From assembly GCA_946490455.1 (NCBI GenBank), contig CAMLXE010000004.1, forward strand, positions 1 through 20,723: a stretch of DNA of 20,723 bases. The letters run 5' to 3'. The notes beneath the pieces are model-generated. The model was not told where the DNA came from. It worked only from the letters and a program-made list of their open reading frames with translations, and ran no database searches. The position numbers and the translations under genes were made by a program. Each line of letters opens with the position of its first letter. Position 1 is the first letter of the stretch. The DNA is from an uncultured Desulfovibrio sp. (GTDB lineage Bacteria > Desulfobacterota > Desulfovibrionia > Desulfovibrionales > Desulfovibrionaceae). Positions 14,356 to 20,723 of this stretch are shown in pieces.

Positions 14356-15722
14356 CAGGCAACCATGCTTACGGCCAATCCGCCCAGTGATGTCTCCTTA
14401 AATTTGCAGCTCATTTCGCGACCGGTTTCTGCCATGGCAGCGATGGCAGCATCCAGAGAAACCTTCTGGGCATAGGGGTCAGTCCCTGCCGTGATCACGG
14501 AAGCATTATAGGCTTTGACAGCACCCATGGCATTTCTTTCAATGCAGGGAATCTGCACATAACCCTGTACAGGATCGCATGTAATCCCCAGATGATGCTC
14601 CAGAGCCACCTCGGCAGCGTTCTCCGTATATCGGGATCTGTTTCCCCGGGCATCTGCCAGCATTGCGGCCGCCATGGCGGAGGCCACTCCGATTTCTCCC
14701 TGACATCCCACCTCGGCCCCGGCAATGCTGGCATTGTGCTTGGCAATGAATCCCACAGCCGCAGCAGCAAGAAATCCCTCACGGATAGCTCTGTCCCCAA
14801 TAAACAGATCATGCCTCATGGCGTAAACAATGGCGGGCATAACCCCGGCAGCACCACAGGTAGGCGCCGTTACAATGACTCCACCAGAAGCGTTTTCTTC
14901 AGCAGTCGCAAAGGCATAGGCATTCAGCTTGGTCAAAAAACGATCGGGACCATCCGGAAGGCAAGAAGCCCGCTGCCAGAGCATTCCAGCCTTGCGCTGT
15001 ACTTTCAGAGGCCCCGGCAGAAGTCCGTCCCTGTCAATTCCCCGCCGGACACTTTCTTCCATTCGATCGAGAATCGTATTCAGTTCACCTATGATCTTCG
15101 TTCGAGGGCATCCGGTGATGGCCGTTTCATTATCAAGAATAATTTCGTAAAGATTCAGCCCCTTTTCACGGACAATACTTCGCAGTTCCGTCATGTTCCG
15201 GTACTTGTGGACAGGTTCTCCCAAGACAGGGGCCTCCCATCCCTTCCACTGAACAAAGCCCCCTCCAACAGAATAATATTCCTTCTCATGGAGAACCTGA
15301 CCGCTCTGATCGACGAGTTCCACCACAAGTGTGTTGCTGTAGGGATAATCATGGATAACGGGGCCATGTTCCACATCCTTCAGACCAATGAAGGCTCTTC
15401 CTTCCCCAAGGTCAACAGTATGTTCCCTGTCTGGCTCAGCTGCCAGCGATTCCAGCAGGCCAGGAGGACAACTTTCAGGGGAAATTCCAAGAATCCCTGC
15501 AAGTACAGCTACATCTGTACCATGCCCGGCCCCCGTGGCACTCAGTGACCCAAACAGGCGAACATGGACACGATGAGCCCGAACCAGGATATCACGTGAA
15601 AGCCCCATACATTCCTTCAAAAAATGGTAGCCTGCCTTCATGGGGCCTATGGTATGCGAACTCGACGGGCCGGGGCCTATCTTGAACAGATCAAACAATG
15701 ATGTGGTGATATACGGATTCAT
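14352..15722 (-). CDS. sdaA: L-serine ammonia-lyase (single-chain, [4Fe-4S])
   Basis: This enzyme deaminates L-serine to pyruvate and ammonia in the cytoplasm using an oxygen-labile [4Fe-4S] cluster. The 456 residues match E. coli SdaA (454). The N-terminal beta domain contains GPGPSSSHTIGPM. Cluster ligands appear as Cys340 (GAEVGCQGE), Cys382 (TCDPVQG) and Cys393 (IPCIERN), with spacings 42 and 11 as in characterised enzymes. The last residue is Cys456, matching the C-terminal cysteine that occupies the fourth iron site in the Legionella enzyme. ATG at 15722 is chosen because AGAGG lies 5 nt upstream; a start five codons earlier is less well placed. It reads toward rpoZ and is divergent from the MarC-family gene. 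Confidence 0.97.
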   Translation of the reverse strand: MNPYITTSLFDLFKIGPGPSSSHTIGPMKAGYHFLKECMGLSRDILVRAHRVHVRLFGSLSATGAGHGTDVAVLAGILGISPESCPPGLLESLAAEPDREHTVDLGEGRAFIGLKDVEHGPVIHDYPYSNTLVVELVDQSGQVLHEKEYYSVGGGFVQWKGWEAPVLGEPVHKYRNMTELRSIVREKGLNLYEIILDNETAITGCPRTKIIGELNTILDRMEESVRRGIDRDGLLPGPLKVQRKAGMLWQRASCLPDGPDRFLTKLNAYAFATAEENASGGVIVTAPTCGAAGVMPAIVYAMRHDLFIGDRAIREGFLAAAAVGFIAKHNASIAGAEVGCQGEIGVASAMAAAMLADARGNRSRYTENAAEVALEHHLGITCDPVQGYVQIPCIERNAMGAVKAYNASVITAGTDPYAQKVSLDAAIAAMAETGREMSCKFKETSLGGLAVSMVAC

Positions 15723-15828
15723 ACCAGCCTCTTGCATCCCTGAAATGCGGGGATTATTGTTAAAGGAAAGGAGTTCCCTGTAATGCTGTTTTCCGCTCCA
15801 GCAGCGGCCCCTACCAGGAGATTTCTCG

Positions 15829-16443
15829 ATGGATACCCTTGTCGGAGATTTTTTCAGCACAGTCATCAAGCTTTTTGCTCTGCTCACTCCGCCTGCCGTA
15901 CTGAGTGCCTTTCTTGGCGGGACCCAAAATTATGGACGCAAACGCAAACGCCGTACAGCTCTCCGCACCGGAGCGGCAGTATTTGTTATCGGGGTCACTC
16001 TCTACTTTTTTGGCGATTCCATTTTCAACGTATTTGGTTTTACTCTGGACGCCTTCCGTATTGGAGCCGGTGCGCTGCTCTTTCTGACAGCAGTCAACCT
16101 GATGGGAGAGCCCAAGGAACATCACACGGCAGACACTCCGGAAGAAGACATCAGCATAGTTCCGCTTGCCATTCCCATCTGCATGGGCCCTGCAAGCATC
16201 GGTACCCTCATGGTTCTTGGCGCTTCCGCCACAGATCTTTCACATCGCCTTACTGGTGCAGGCGCCCTTCTGACAGCATCCATTCTGATCACGATCATGC
16301 TGCTCATGGCAGACCATGTCCAACGGATCCTTGGCCGTACCGGTCTTGCAGCCCTTGCCAAACTGACAGGTCTGCTCCTCGCAGCCATAGCGGCTCAGGT
16401 TGTCTTTACTGGAATCAGAAATTTCCTTCAGCTCCAGTCATAG
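15829..16443 (+). CDS. MarC-family integral membrane protein
   Basis: MarC-family proteins have six membrane segments in two repeats and no well-established function; earlier links to multiple antibiotic resistance were not upheld. This 204-aa protein has the repeat pattern: a first half with LLTPPAVLSAFLGG and RRTALRTGAAVFVIG, and a second half with PLAIPICMGPASIGTLMVLG. A hydrophilic loop (about 94-107) separates them. The usual NP(L/V)G motif of the first repeat is replaced by TPPAV, a visible divergence. ATG at 15829 has AGGAG 8 nt upstream. It is divergent from sdaA and convergent with the DHH gene; there is no evidence for a shared role. Confidence 0.86.
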   Translation: MDTLVGDFFSTVIKLFALLTPPAVLSAFLGGTQNYGRKRKRRTALRTGAAVFVIGVTLYFFGDSIFNVFGFTLDAFRIGAGALLFLTAVNLMGEPKEHHTADTPEEDISIVPLAIPICMGPASIGTLMVLGASATDLSHRLTGAGALLTASILITIMLLMADHVQRILGRTGLAALAKLTGLLLAAIAAQVVFTGIRNFLQLQS

Positions 16444-16512
16444 ATGGCAACCAGCCGCGTCCGTTCCCATCCTGGCTTCTTTTTGACGCATTACGCCAAG
16501 GACAGTTCCAAA

Positions 16513-17664
16513 TCAATTGCTCAGGATCTGCATGCCGGGGAGATCGTTATTTCCTGCTCCGACTGGAGAAACTGACATTTCATGAACGGCTGGCGGTTCC
16601 GTATCTCCCTGCTCAGAACTGCTGTTCAAAGCTGCCGGGGACTCTTCTGCATTCTGAGCAACCTCAGCAGGAATCCCCTTTTTGGCCTTTGGCAATCTGT
16701 CGGAAAGTCGTCTATAAACAAAAATCTCAATATTGCGTCCCTCTGCTGCGGAAAGCGGAAATTCCGCTCTGGCCATTGCCCTGTGCCCCCCGGCTGATCC
16801 GAGAGTACCAAGCCGTTGGGCTGCGTAGCCTCCCACGTCAATGCTTTGCCCATCTCCCCTGAAAATGACCACCACCTTTTCCTTATAGACACCGCAAATG
16901 GCAATCCAGCGCAGACCATGTACCCGCGTGAAGAAATCGGCAACGACGACAAGAATATCCGGATTTTCCACCTCACCAAGAAAACTGAACATACCCGATC
17001 GACACTTGTGCAGGGACGTGATGGCCCGCCCAAAATACCCCAGCCACTCGGGAAGATATTCGCTGCGAACAATACGCATGAGCAACGCGTTGTCAGAATG
17101 GAAAGACAGCTGCTGGAAAGCCCGCATGTCGGCATCCGAGCTTTTGCGGGTAAACGTCGCCGTATCCGTCCGAATACCATACTGAAGCGCTGTGGACAGA
17201 CGAATACCGGGACGAATGTGCAAGGCGCGCAAGTATTCGGTCATTCTGGAACTGACAGCCCCGTACTGCGGCTGAATATCGACAAATGCAGCCTCTACAG
17301 GATGTTCGGGAACGAGAGGATGGTGATCTATGACAATAGAAAAGGGAATTCCATCAAAGGCAGGGCTGTGATGCGGCTGAGAGTCCACCATGGCAAAACG
17401 CTGGTAGCTCTCCAGCATGGACGGTGACCACGGAACCAGAGGGATTCTCAGGTACCGAATCATGGCCAGATTGTCCGGACGGGAGATCTCGTTGATATGG
17501 GCAATGGCAACCTTCCCTACCCGTCTGGCCATAAGGCGTTTGAGTGCCAATGCCGATGCCAGTGCATCCGGATCAGCATTGATGACAATAACCCAGTCTT
17601 CGTTCCGGGAAAACAGCTCCAGCATTTGCCCGAGACGAGGAGAAATCCTGCGACGATTCGGCAT
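16513..17664 (-). CDS. DHH/DHHA1-family phosphoesterase
   Basis: DHH-family enzymes such as NrnA and RecJ use two metal ions to hydrolyse short oligonucleotides, pAp or cyclic dinucleotides. Motif I is INADPDALAS (Asp31, Asp33), motif II AMVD (Asp94), motif III IVIDHHP (113-115) and motif IV QYGIRTDTATF. The DHHA1 substrate-binding motif is GSAGGHRAMARAEF. Position 29 is Asn where NrnA has a metal-binding His. The first about 325 residues cover the standard enzyme; the last about 55 are a Glu, Ser and Pro-rich tail without recognisable motif. ATG at 17664 is preferred (AAGGAG 4 nt upstream) over a TTG eight codons earlier. NrnA-like oligoribonuclease is plausible, but the substrate is uncertain. 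Confidence 0.87.
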   Translation of the reverse strand: MPNRRRISPRLGQMLELFSRNEDWVIVINADPDALASALALKRLMARRVGKVAIAHINEISRPDNLAMIRYLRIPLVPWSPSMLESYQRFAMVDSQPHHSPAFDGIPFSIVIDHHPLVPEHPVEAAFVDIQPQYGAVSSRMTEYLRALHIRPGIRLSTALQYGIRTDTATFTRKSSDADMRAFQQLSFHSDNALLMRIVRSEYLPEWLGYFGRAITSLHKCRSGMFSFLGEVENPDILVVVADFFTRVHGLRWIAICGVYKEKVVVIFRGDGQSIDVGGYAAQRLGTLGSAGGHRAMARAEFPLSAAEGRNIEIFVYRRLSDRLPKAKKGIPAEVAQNAEESPAALNSSSEQGDTEPPAVHEMSVSPVGAGNNDLPGMQILSN

Positions 17665-17798
17665 ATGGCTCCTTCCTGCATCCTCCAATCAGGGATGGAC
17701 ACAAAAAGCACGCTACCCTCTTCACGCTTCTTTTTCCAGTGGTACACGGTATGGAAAAACAGCTTTCCTGCGTTCCTTCAGAACAAATATGAAAAATA

Positions 17799-17828
17799 TG
17801 GACACCTGCACCTTAATGTTGTGATAAT
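17799..17828 (+). promoter_or_regulatory. possible maf promoter
   Basis: TGGACA (five of six), an 18-nt spacer and GATAAT (five of six) point toward maf, about 280 nt upstream of its start codon. Confidence 0.4.
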
Positions 17829-17953
17829 TCCGTTCGCCGAGACTGTTTTTTCATATGCAGGCGCAAGCAGCTCTGGTGAGGAGTTACGAAGCCATTCTCT
17901 GCCTTTTACTCCTTGAAAAGGGAACGAAGCCTGATAAGCTGTGCATTTGCCTT

Positions 17954-18002
17954 CCCTGACGGTTTCAGGTACCGCTTCCTCGTACCGAAAGAACTGACAG
18001 GG
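17954..18002 (+). other. potential RNA hairpin in the maf leader
   Basis: CCCTG (17954-17958) pairs with CAGGG (17998-18002), TTTC (17963-17966) with GAAA (17987-17990), and GGTAC (17968-17972) with GTACC (17982-17986). This makes 14 pairs broken by one internal loop and one bulged A, with a 9-nt apical loop. No T-run follows. It matches no riboswitch I recognise. Confidence 0.4.
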
Positions 18003-18113
18003 AGTTCACGACACTGCCGCCCGAAAGGACAGACCTGTTCATTTCAGCCAGGTGTCTCCCTATCTGGTCAGTCCCATATGCGAAACCCCTCTCTTCTCCG
18101 AAAGGACGCCCAT

Positions 18114-18794
18114 ATGATCGATATGCCACACGGAACATTCAGGGCCACCAGGCCTCTTGTTCTGGCTTCATCCTCACCACGCAGGAAAGACCTGCTCAAC
18201 GAACTGGGCATTGATTTTACCATTGTTACGGCAAATGGAGCGGAACCGACACCAGAAATCAATGAAGACCCTTCCATCTATGTCATGCGTGCGGCAAAGG
18301 CCAAGGCCATGGCCGTGGCAGAAAAGCTTGATCAGACGGAACCGGGAAACGACAGCGTTATTCTGGGATCAGACACTATTGTGGTTCTGTATGATGAAAC
18401 AGGTCCTGTCATTCTGGGCAAACCGGAATCTCCAGCACAGGCTCTGGCCATGCTTCTGCATCTTTCCGGGAAATCGCATGTAGTCCATACGGGGTGCTGC
18501 CTGCTATGGCCAGGCGTACCAGACCGTCGCATCGAATGTTTCCATGATGCCGCAACGGTGACCTTTGCCCCATGGCCGGAACCGGTTCTGCAGGCCTATG
18601 TTGCTACCGGAGAAGGAATGGACAAGGCTGGAGCCTATGCCATACAGGGTAAAGGGTCCTTTCTTGTCAGTCAGATACATGGACTCTGGAGTACCATTGT
18701 CGGTCTGCCCATTCTTCCTGTAGCAGGGCATCTGCTTCGCGGAGGTGCCATCTGTCCGCAAACAGAAACCGAATCGCCGCTATCCCAAAAATGA
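18114..18794 (+). CDS. maf: Maf-type nucleoside triphosphate pyrophosphatase (dTTP/UTP type)
   Basis: Maf proteins hydrolyse non-canonical or excess nucleotides to monophosphates, and are thought to limit incorporation of modified bases. The 226-aa protein has LASSSPRR (17-24), GSDTIV with catalytic-type Asp87, LGKP (101-104) and a long GEGMDKAGAYAIQGKG (166-181) ending in STIVGLPI. The KAGAYAIQG wording is that of the YhdE dTTP/UTP group rather than the YceF m7GTP group. ATG at 18114 has AAAGGA 7 nt upstream; an upstream open extension of 67 codons is not conserved. The C-terminal tail past about residue 210 is unremarkable. It is convergent with the dihydrouridine synthase gene. Confidence 0.93.
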   Translation: MIDMPHGTFRATRPLVLASSSPRRKDLLNELGIDFTIVTANGAEPTPEINEDPSIYVMRAAKAKAMAVAEKLDQTEPGNDSVILGSDTIVVLYDETGPVILGKPESPAQALAMLLHLSGKSHVVHTGCCLLWPGVPDRRIECFHDAATVTFAPWPEPVLQAYVATGEGMDKAGAYAIQGKGSFLVSQIHGLWSTIVGLPILPVAGHLLRGGAICPQTETESPLSQK

Positions 18795-18819
18795 ACAGAA
18801 AATTCTGACCGGATCCCCG

Positions 18820-18836
18820 CAACGCCAAAGGCGTTG
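18820..18836. repeat. perfect 7-bp hairpin after maf
   Basis: CAACGCC and GGCGTTG flank AAA, 25 nt past the maf stop. There is no T-tract, so it is not a canonical terminator, but it may end or protect the maf mRNA. Confidence 0.5.
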
Positions 18837-18880
18837 TGAGTCAGCCTTTCCCCGTGTGACCAGCCTGTCCATTCTGTTCC

Positions 18881-18921
18881 GGCTGTTGAAACAGCCTGTC
18901 TGAACAGAAATCAGGACAGGC
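18881..18921. repeat. overlapping hairpins at the dus 3' end
   Basis: GGCTGT-TGAA-ACAGCC (18881-18896) overlaps a second inverted repeat, GCCTGTC (18894-18900) and GACAGGC (18915-18921). The second spans the dus stop codon. The two structures share bases 18894-18896, so they compete. Neither is followed by a T-run on either strand. Confidence 0.45.
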
Positions 18922-19894
18922 CGTGGAAGGCCGCAAAACGTTGCAGAGCTGCCGCAAAATCTTCCCAGTTACGGCAGGCGATCACATCCAGTCGCAGCTG
19001 CTTCACGCCTTCAATGTCATGGACATACCGGGGCACAATGGTACGCATTTTAAGCAGAGCTGCCCGCTCCGATGTCAATTTCGTTGCCAGATGGGCATGA
19101 TGCCGAATGCGCTCAAGAATGGCCGAGACACTGGCCTTTTCCGGAATCCCTCCATTCCAGAGTATCCGGTGTGCGGTAAAGATGCCAGGATCACGCAAGG
19201 CTCCTCTGGCGTACATGACCGTATCCACGCCAGTTTCCCGAAGGCATCGAATACCGTCTTCAGCACACATCAAATCACCGCTGGCCACAACCGGTATGGA
19301 AACAAGAGACTTCAGCTCCCTCAGAGCAGAATGACGGGCCGAACCGGAAAATCCCTGTTTGGCCGTACGCGGATGGAGCGTCAGCCACCCGGCACCAAGT
19401 CCGGCCAGTTCAGGAGCCAGTGTTCTCCAGGTTTCCGCATCCGGTCCAGAAGCATCCCAGCCAAGACGCAGCTTGAAGCCCACATGCCCCTTTCCGGCAG
19501 CTCTGACCAGAGCCTCTCCCACCTGCAGCGCATTATCCAGATCCCGACACATGGCCGCACCGGCCCCGGTTCGAGTTACCTTGGGTACGGAGCAGCCCAT
19601 ATTGCAGTCAAACCATTGGAAACCGCGCTCCTGCAGTCTGTACACGGCTTCTTCCATAAAGGACGCTTCCGCACCGAAGAGCTGAACGACCAATGGGGTA
19701 TCATCCGGCACAGTTGCCAGAAGTTCCGCTGTCCCCGGACTCTTGTAGATCAGCCCCTTGGCACTGATCATTTCGGTGCAGCAAACAGAAGCCCCCGCTT
19801 CACGACACAAAAGACGGAAAGGCAGATCGGACCAGCCAGCCAGAGGCGCAAGCCACGGAGCATCAGGAGAAAAAGGGAGTGATATACATGTCAT
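18911..19894 (-). CDS. tRNA-dihydrouridine synthase (DusB-like, divergent)
   Basis: Dus enzymes reduce uridine to dihydrouridine in the tRNA D-loop using FMN and NADPH. The TIM-barrel pattern is clear: LAPLAGWSDLPFR near the start, DCNMGC with catalytic-type Cys101, GFKLRLGW (Lys141), LTLHPRTAKQGFSG (His174), VVASGDL and MYARGALRDPGIF. At 327 residues it has normal length. Several consensus positions are altered: GCP is GCS, HGRT is HPRT, GNGD is ASGD. ATG at 19894 is used; a TTG two codons upstream has GGA about 8 nt before it and cannot be excluded. No strong Shine-Dalgarno is visible. Divergent from def. Confidence 0.9.
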   Translation of the reverse strand: MTCISLPFSPDAPWLAPLAGWSDLPFRLLCREAGASVCCTEMISAKGLIYKSPGTAELLATVPDDTPLVVQLFGAEASFMEEAVYRLQERGFQWFDCNMGCSVPKVTRTGAGAAMCRDLDNALQVGEALVRAAGKGHVGFKLRLGWDASGPDAETWRTLAPELAGLGAGWLTLHPRTAKQGFSGSARHSALRELKSLVSIPVVASGDLMCAEDGIRCLRETGVDTVMYARGALRDPGIFTAHRILWNGGIPEKASVSAILERIRHHAHLATKLTSERAALLKMRTIVPRYVHDIEGVKQLRLDVIACRNWEDFAAALQRFAAFHGLS

Positions 19895-20044
19895 GGGCAA
19901 ACAATCTGTCCATAAGACAGGCCGCGTTGGGAGTGACCTGTACTTTACAAGCAGGACGGGGTATTGCTAGTTGAAGAGGGGCAAACGTACCTTTGTACCT
20001 ACCTGTTTTGTTTTCAAATGCCAACCCAAATACGAGATTTCCAG

Positions 20045-20563
20045 ATGTCATTGAAAATACTTACCTATCCGAATCCGCTTCTTGCCAAAAAGAGTGAACC
20101 GATTACCGAAATCACCGATGAAATCCGTGAACTCGTCAATGAAATGGTTCCCATGATGTATGACGCCGATGGTATCGGCCTTGCCGCACCGCAGGTCGGC
20201 AAGCTCCTGCGCCTCGTGGTCATTGACATTTCCGGACCGGAAAAGCGGGAAGATCTGCTGGTTCTTATCAATCCGCGGCTGACTCCCATCCCTGAAGAAG
20301 GCATGGTTGTGGGAGAAGAAGGCTGTCTCTCGGTTACGGGATACCGGGCCAATGTCAAACGCTACGCCAAAGTATTGCTCGAAGCAGAGGATCTGGAAGG
20401 CAATCCCATCCGCCGGGAAGCCGATGGACTGCTTGCGGTCTGCCTCCAGCATGAAGTTGACCATCTGGATGGCAAGCTGTTTATTGACCGTATCAGCCGC
20501 CTGAAGCGCGGCATGTTTGAAATGAAGCTGAAAAAGGGAACTCGTCAGAGTCAGGTGAGATAA
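20045..20563 (+). CDS. def: Peptide deformylase
   Basis: This metalloenzyme removes the formyl group from the N-terminal methionine of new proteins. All three motifs are present: GIGLAAPQVG (43-52), EGCLSV with ligand Cys94, and QHEVDH with ligands His136 and His140 and catalytic Glu137. The 172 residues match bacterial type I. ATG at 20045 gives the standard MSLKILTYPNP start; the ribosome site (GAGA) is weak, and an upstream ATG extension is not conserved. It is followed after 2 nt by fmt, the enzyme that adds the formyl group, forming the common def-fmt pair. Confidence 0.97.
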   Translation: MSLKILTYPNPLLAKKSEPITEITDEIRELVNEMVPMMYDADGIGLAAPQVGKLLRLVVIDISGPEKREDLLVLINPRLTPIPEEGMVVGEEGCLSVTGYRANVKRYAKVLLEAEDLEGNPIRREADGLLAVCLQHEVDHLDGKLFIDRISRLKRGMFEMKLKKGTRQSQVR

Positions 20564-20565
20564 TC

Positions 20566-20723
20566 ATGAGCGACATCACACCGTCTCCCATCCGCATCGT
20601 TTTCATGGGAACACCTGATTTTGCTGCCACGGTACTACGCCATGTGGCAGCATGGAAAGGCGGTCAGGTTGTAGCTGCCTACTGCCAGCCGGACCGACCT
20701 GCAGGTCGGGGGCACAGGCTCCA
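20566..20723 (+). CDS. fmt: Methionyl-tRNA formyltransferase, 5' part only
   Basis: The first 52 codons are present before the window ends. RIVFMGTPDFAA and CQPDRPAGRG are the N-terminal hallmarks of Fmt, which formylates initiator Met-tRNA using 10-formyltetrahydrofolate. The start lies 2 nt after the def stop with AGGTGA upstream, so translation is likely coupled. Confidence 0.95.
   Translation, partial: MSDITPSPIRIVFMGTPDFAATVLRHVAAWKGGQVVAAYCQPDRPAGRGHRL

Larger units (their letters stand above)
17665..18113. other. 449-bp divergent intergenic region between the DHH and maf genes
   Basis: I find no supported gene here. Open frames on the plus strand are continuations of DHH antisense frames or lack start signals. 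A sigma70-like promoter pointing at maf (17799-17828) would give a leader of about 280 nt with the hairpin at 17954-18002. The DHH promoter is not clear. The leader is unusually long for a housekeeping pyrophosphatase gene and may host regulatory RNA. Confidence 0.5.

Noticed and set aside
16453..16484. AGCC...GGCT followed by a T-rich run after the MarC-family gene
   Set aside because: Only four base pairs with a 17-nt loop; too weak to call a terminator despite the T-run.
15783..16862. 359-codon plus-strand frame over the MarC-family gene
   Set aside because: Out-of-frame overlap with a clear membrane protein; rich in His, Ser, Arg and Cys as expected of a shifted frame.
20694..20709. Perfect 16-bp palindrome CCGACCTGCAGGTCGG
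   Set aside because: It lies inside fmt and encodes the conserved QPDRPAGRG motif, so protein constraint and codon choice explain it.

Overview
The window looks like chromosomal DNA of a strictly anaerobic, Gram-negative sulfate-reducer-type bacterium, most likely of the order Desulfovibrionales. This rests on gene content and protein style: a GAK-type CofD-like protein, an oxygen-sensitive [4Fe-4S] L-serine dehydratase, omega (rpoZ) directly ahead of dnaJ, def-fmt, and moderate GC by eye. No phylogenetic search could be run. I see no mobile element, phage gene, CRISPR array, rRNA or tRNA, so this is mostly ordinary core genome with a few poorly understood genes.

Layout. (1) 1-2.9 kb: the membrane protease htpX (-) is divergent from a stand-alone, short hydantoinase/oxoprolinase-type protein (+). 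Their shared 277-bp region holds a strong sigma70-like htpX promoter, a G-rich hairpin and a perfect 12-bp palindrome. (2) 3.0-4.1 kb: a membrane protein made of two DUF805 units in tandem, then about 500 bp of convergent intergenic DNA. (3) 4.65-7.1 kb (-): a two-gene unit whose reading frames overlap by 8 bases. It encodes a class-I glutamine-amidotransferase-like protein (BPL_N type, with a Cys and a His-x-Glu that could form a catalytic triad) and a CofD/YvcK-like protein. This is the best candidate for an undescribed pathway. (4) 7.2-12.7 kb (+): valS with a classic intrinsic terminator, a homologue of the RhtA threonine/homoserine exporter, a membrane-anchored metallophosphoesterase, and an unrecognised 128-aa protein behind a potentially structured leader. 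(5) 12.75-15.7 kb (-): sdaA, rpoZ and dnaJ, ending at a bidirectional terminator shared with the 128-aa gene. (6) 15.8-20.7 kb: a MarC-family membrane protein (+), a DHH/DHHA1 phosphoesterase (-), a Maf nucleotide pyrophosphatase (+) behind a 449-bp gap with a hairpin, a tRNA-dihydrouridine synthase (-), then def and the start of fmt (+).

How the genes relate. Several serve translation and protein maturation or quality control (valS, dus, def, fmt, dnaJ, htpX) or transcription (rpoZ). Maf and the DHH protein are nucleotide or oligonucleotide hydrolases. SdaA degrades serine and RhtA exports related amino acids. The amidotransferase-like/CofD-like pair has no assignable pathway from the window; its coupled layout and conserved-looking motifs suggest joint action on a small phosphorylated or amidated metabolite.
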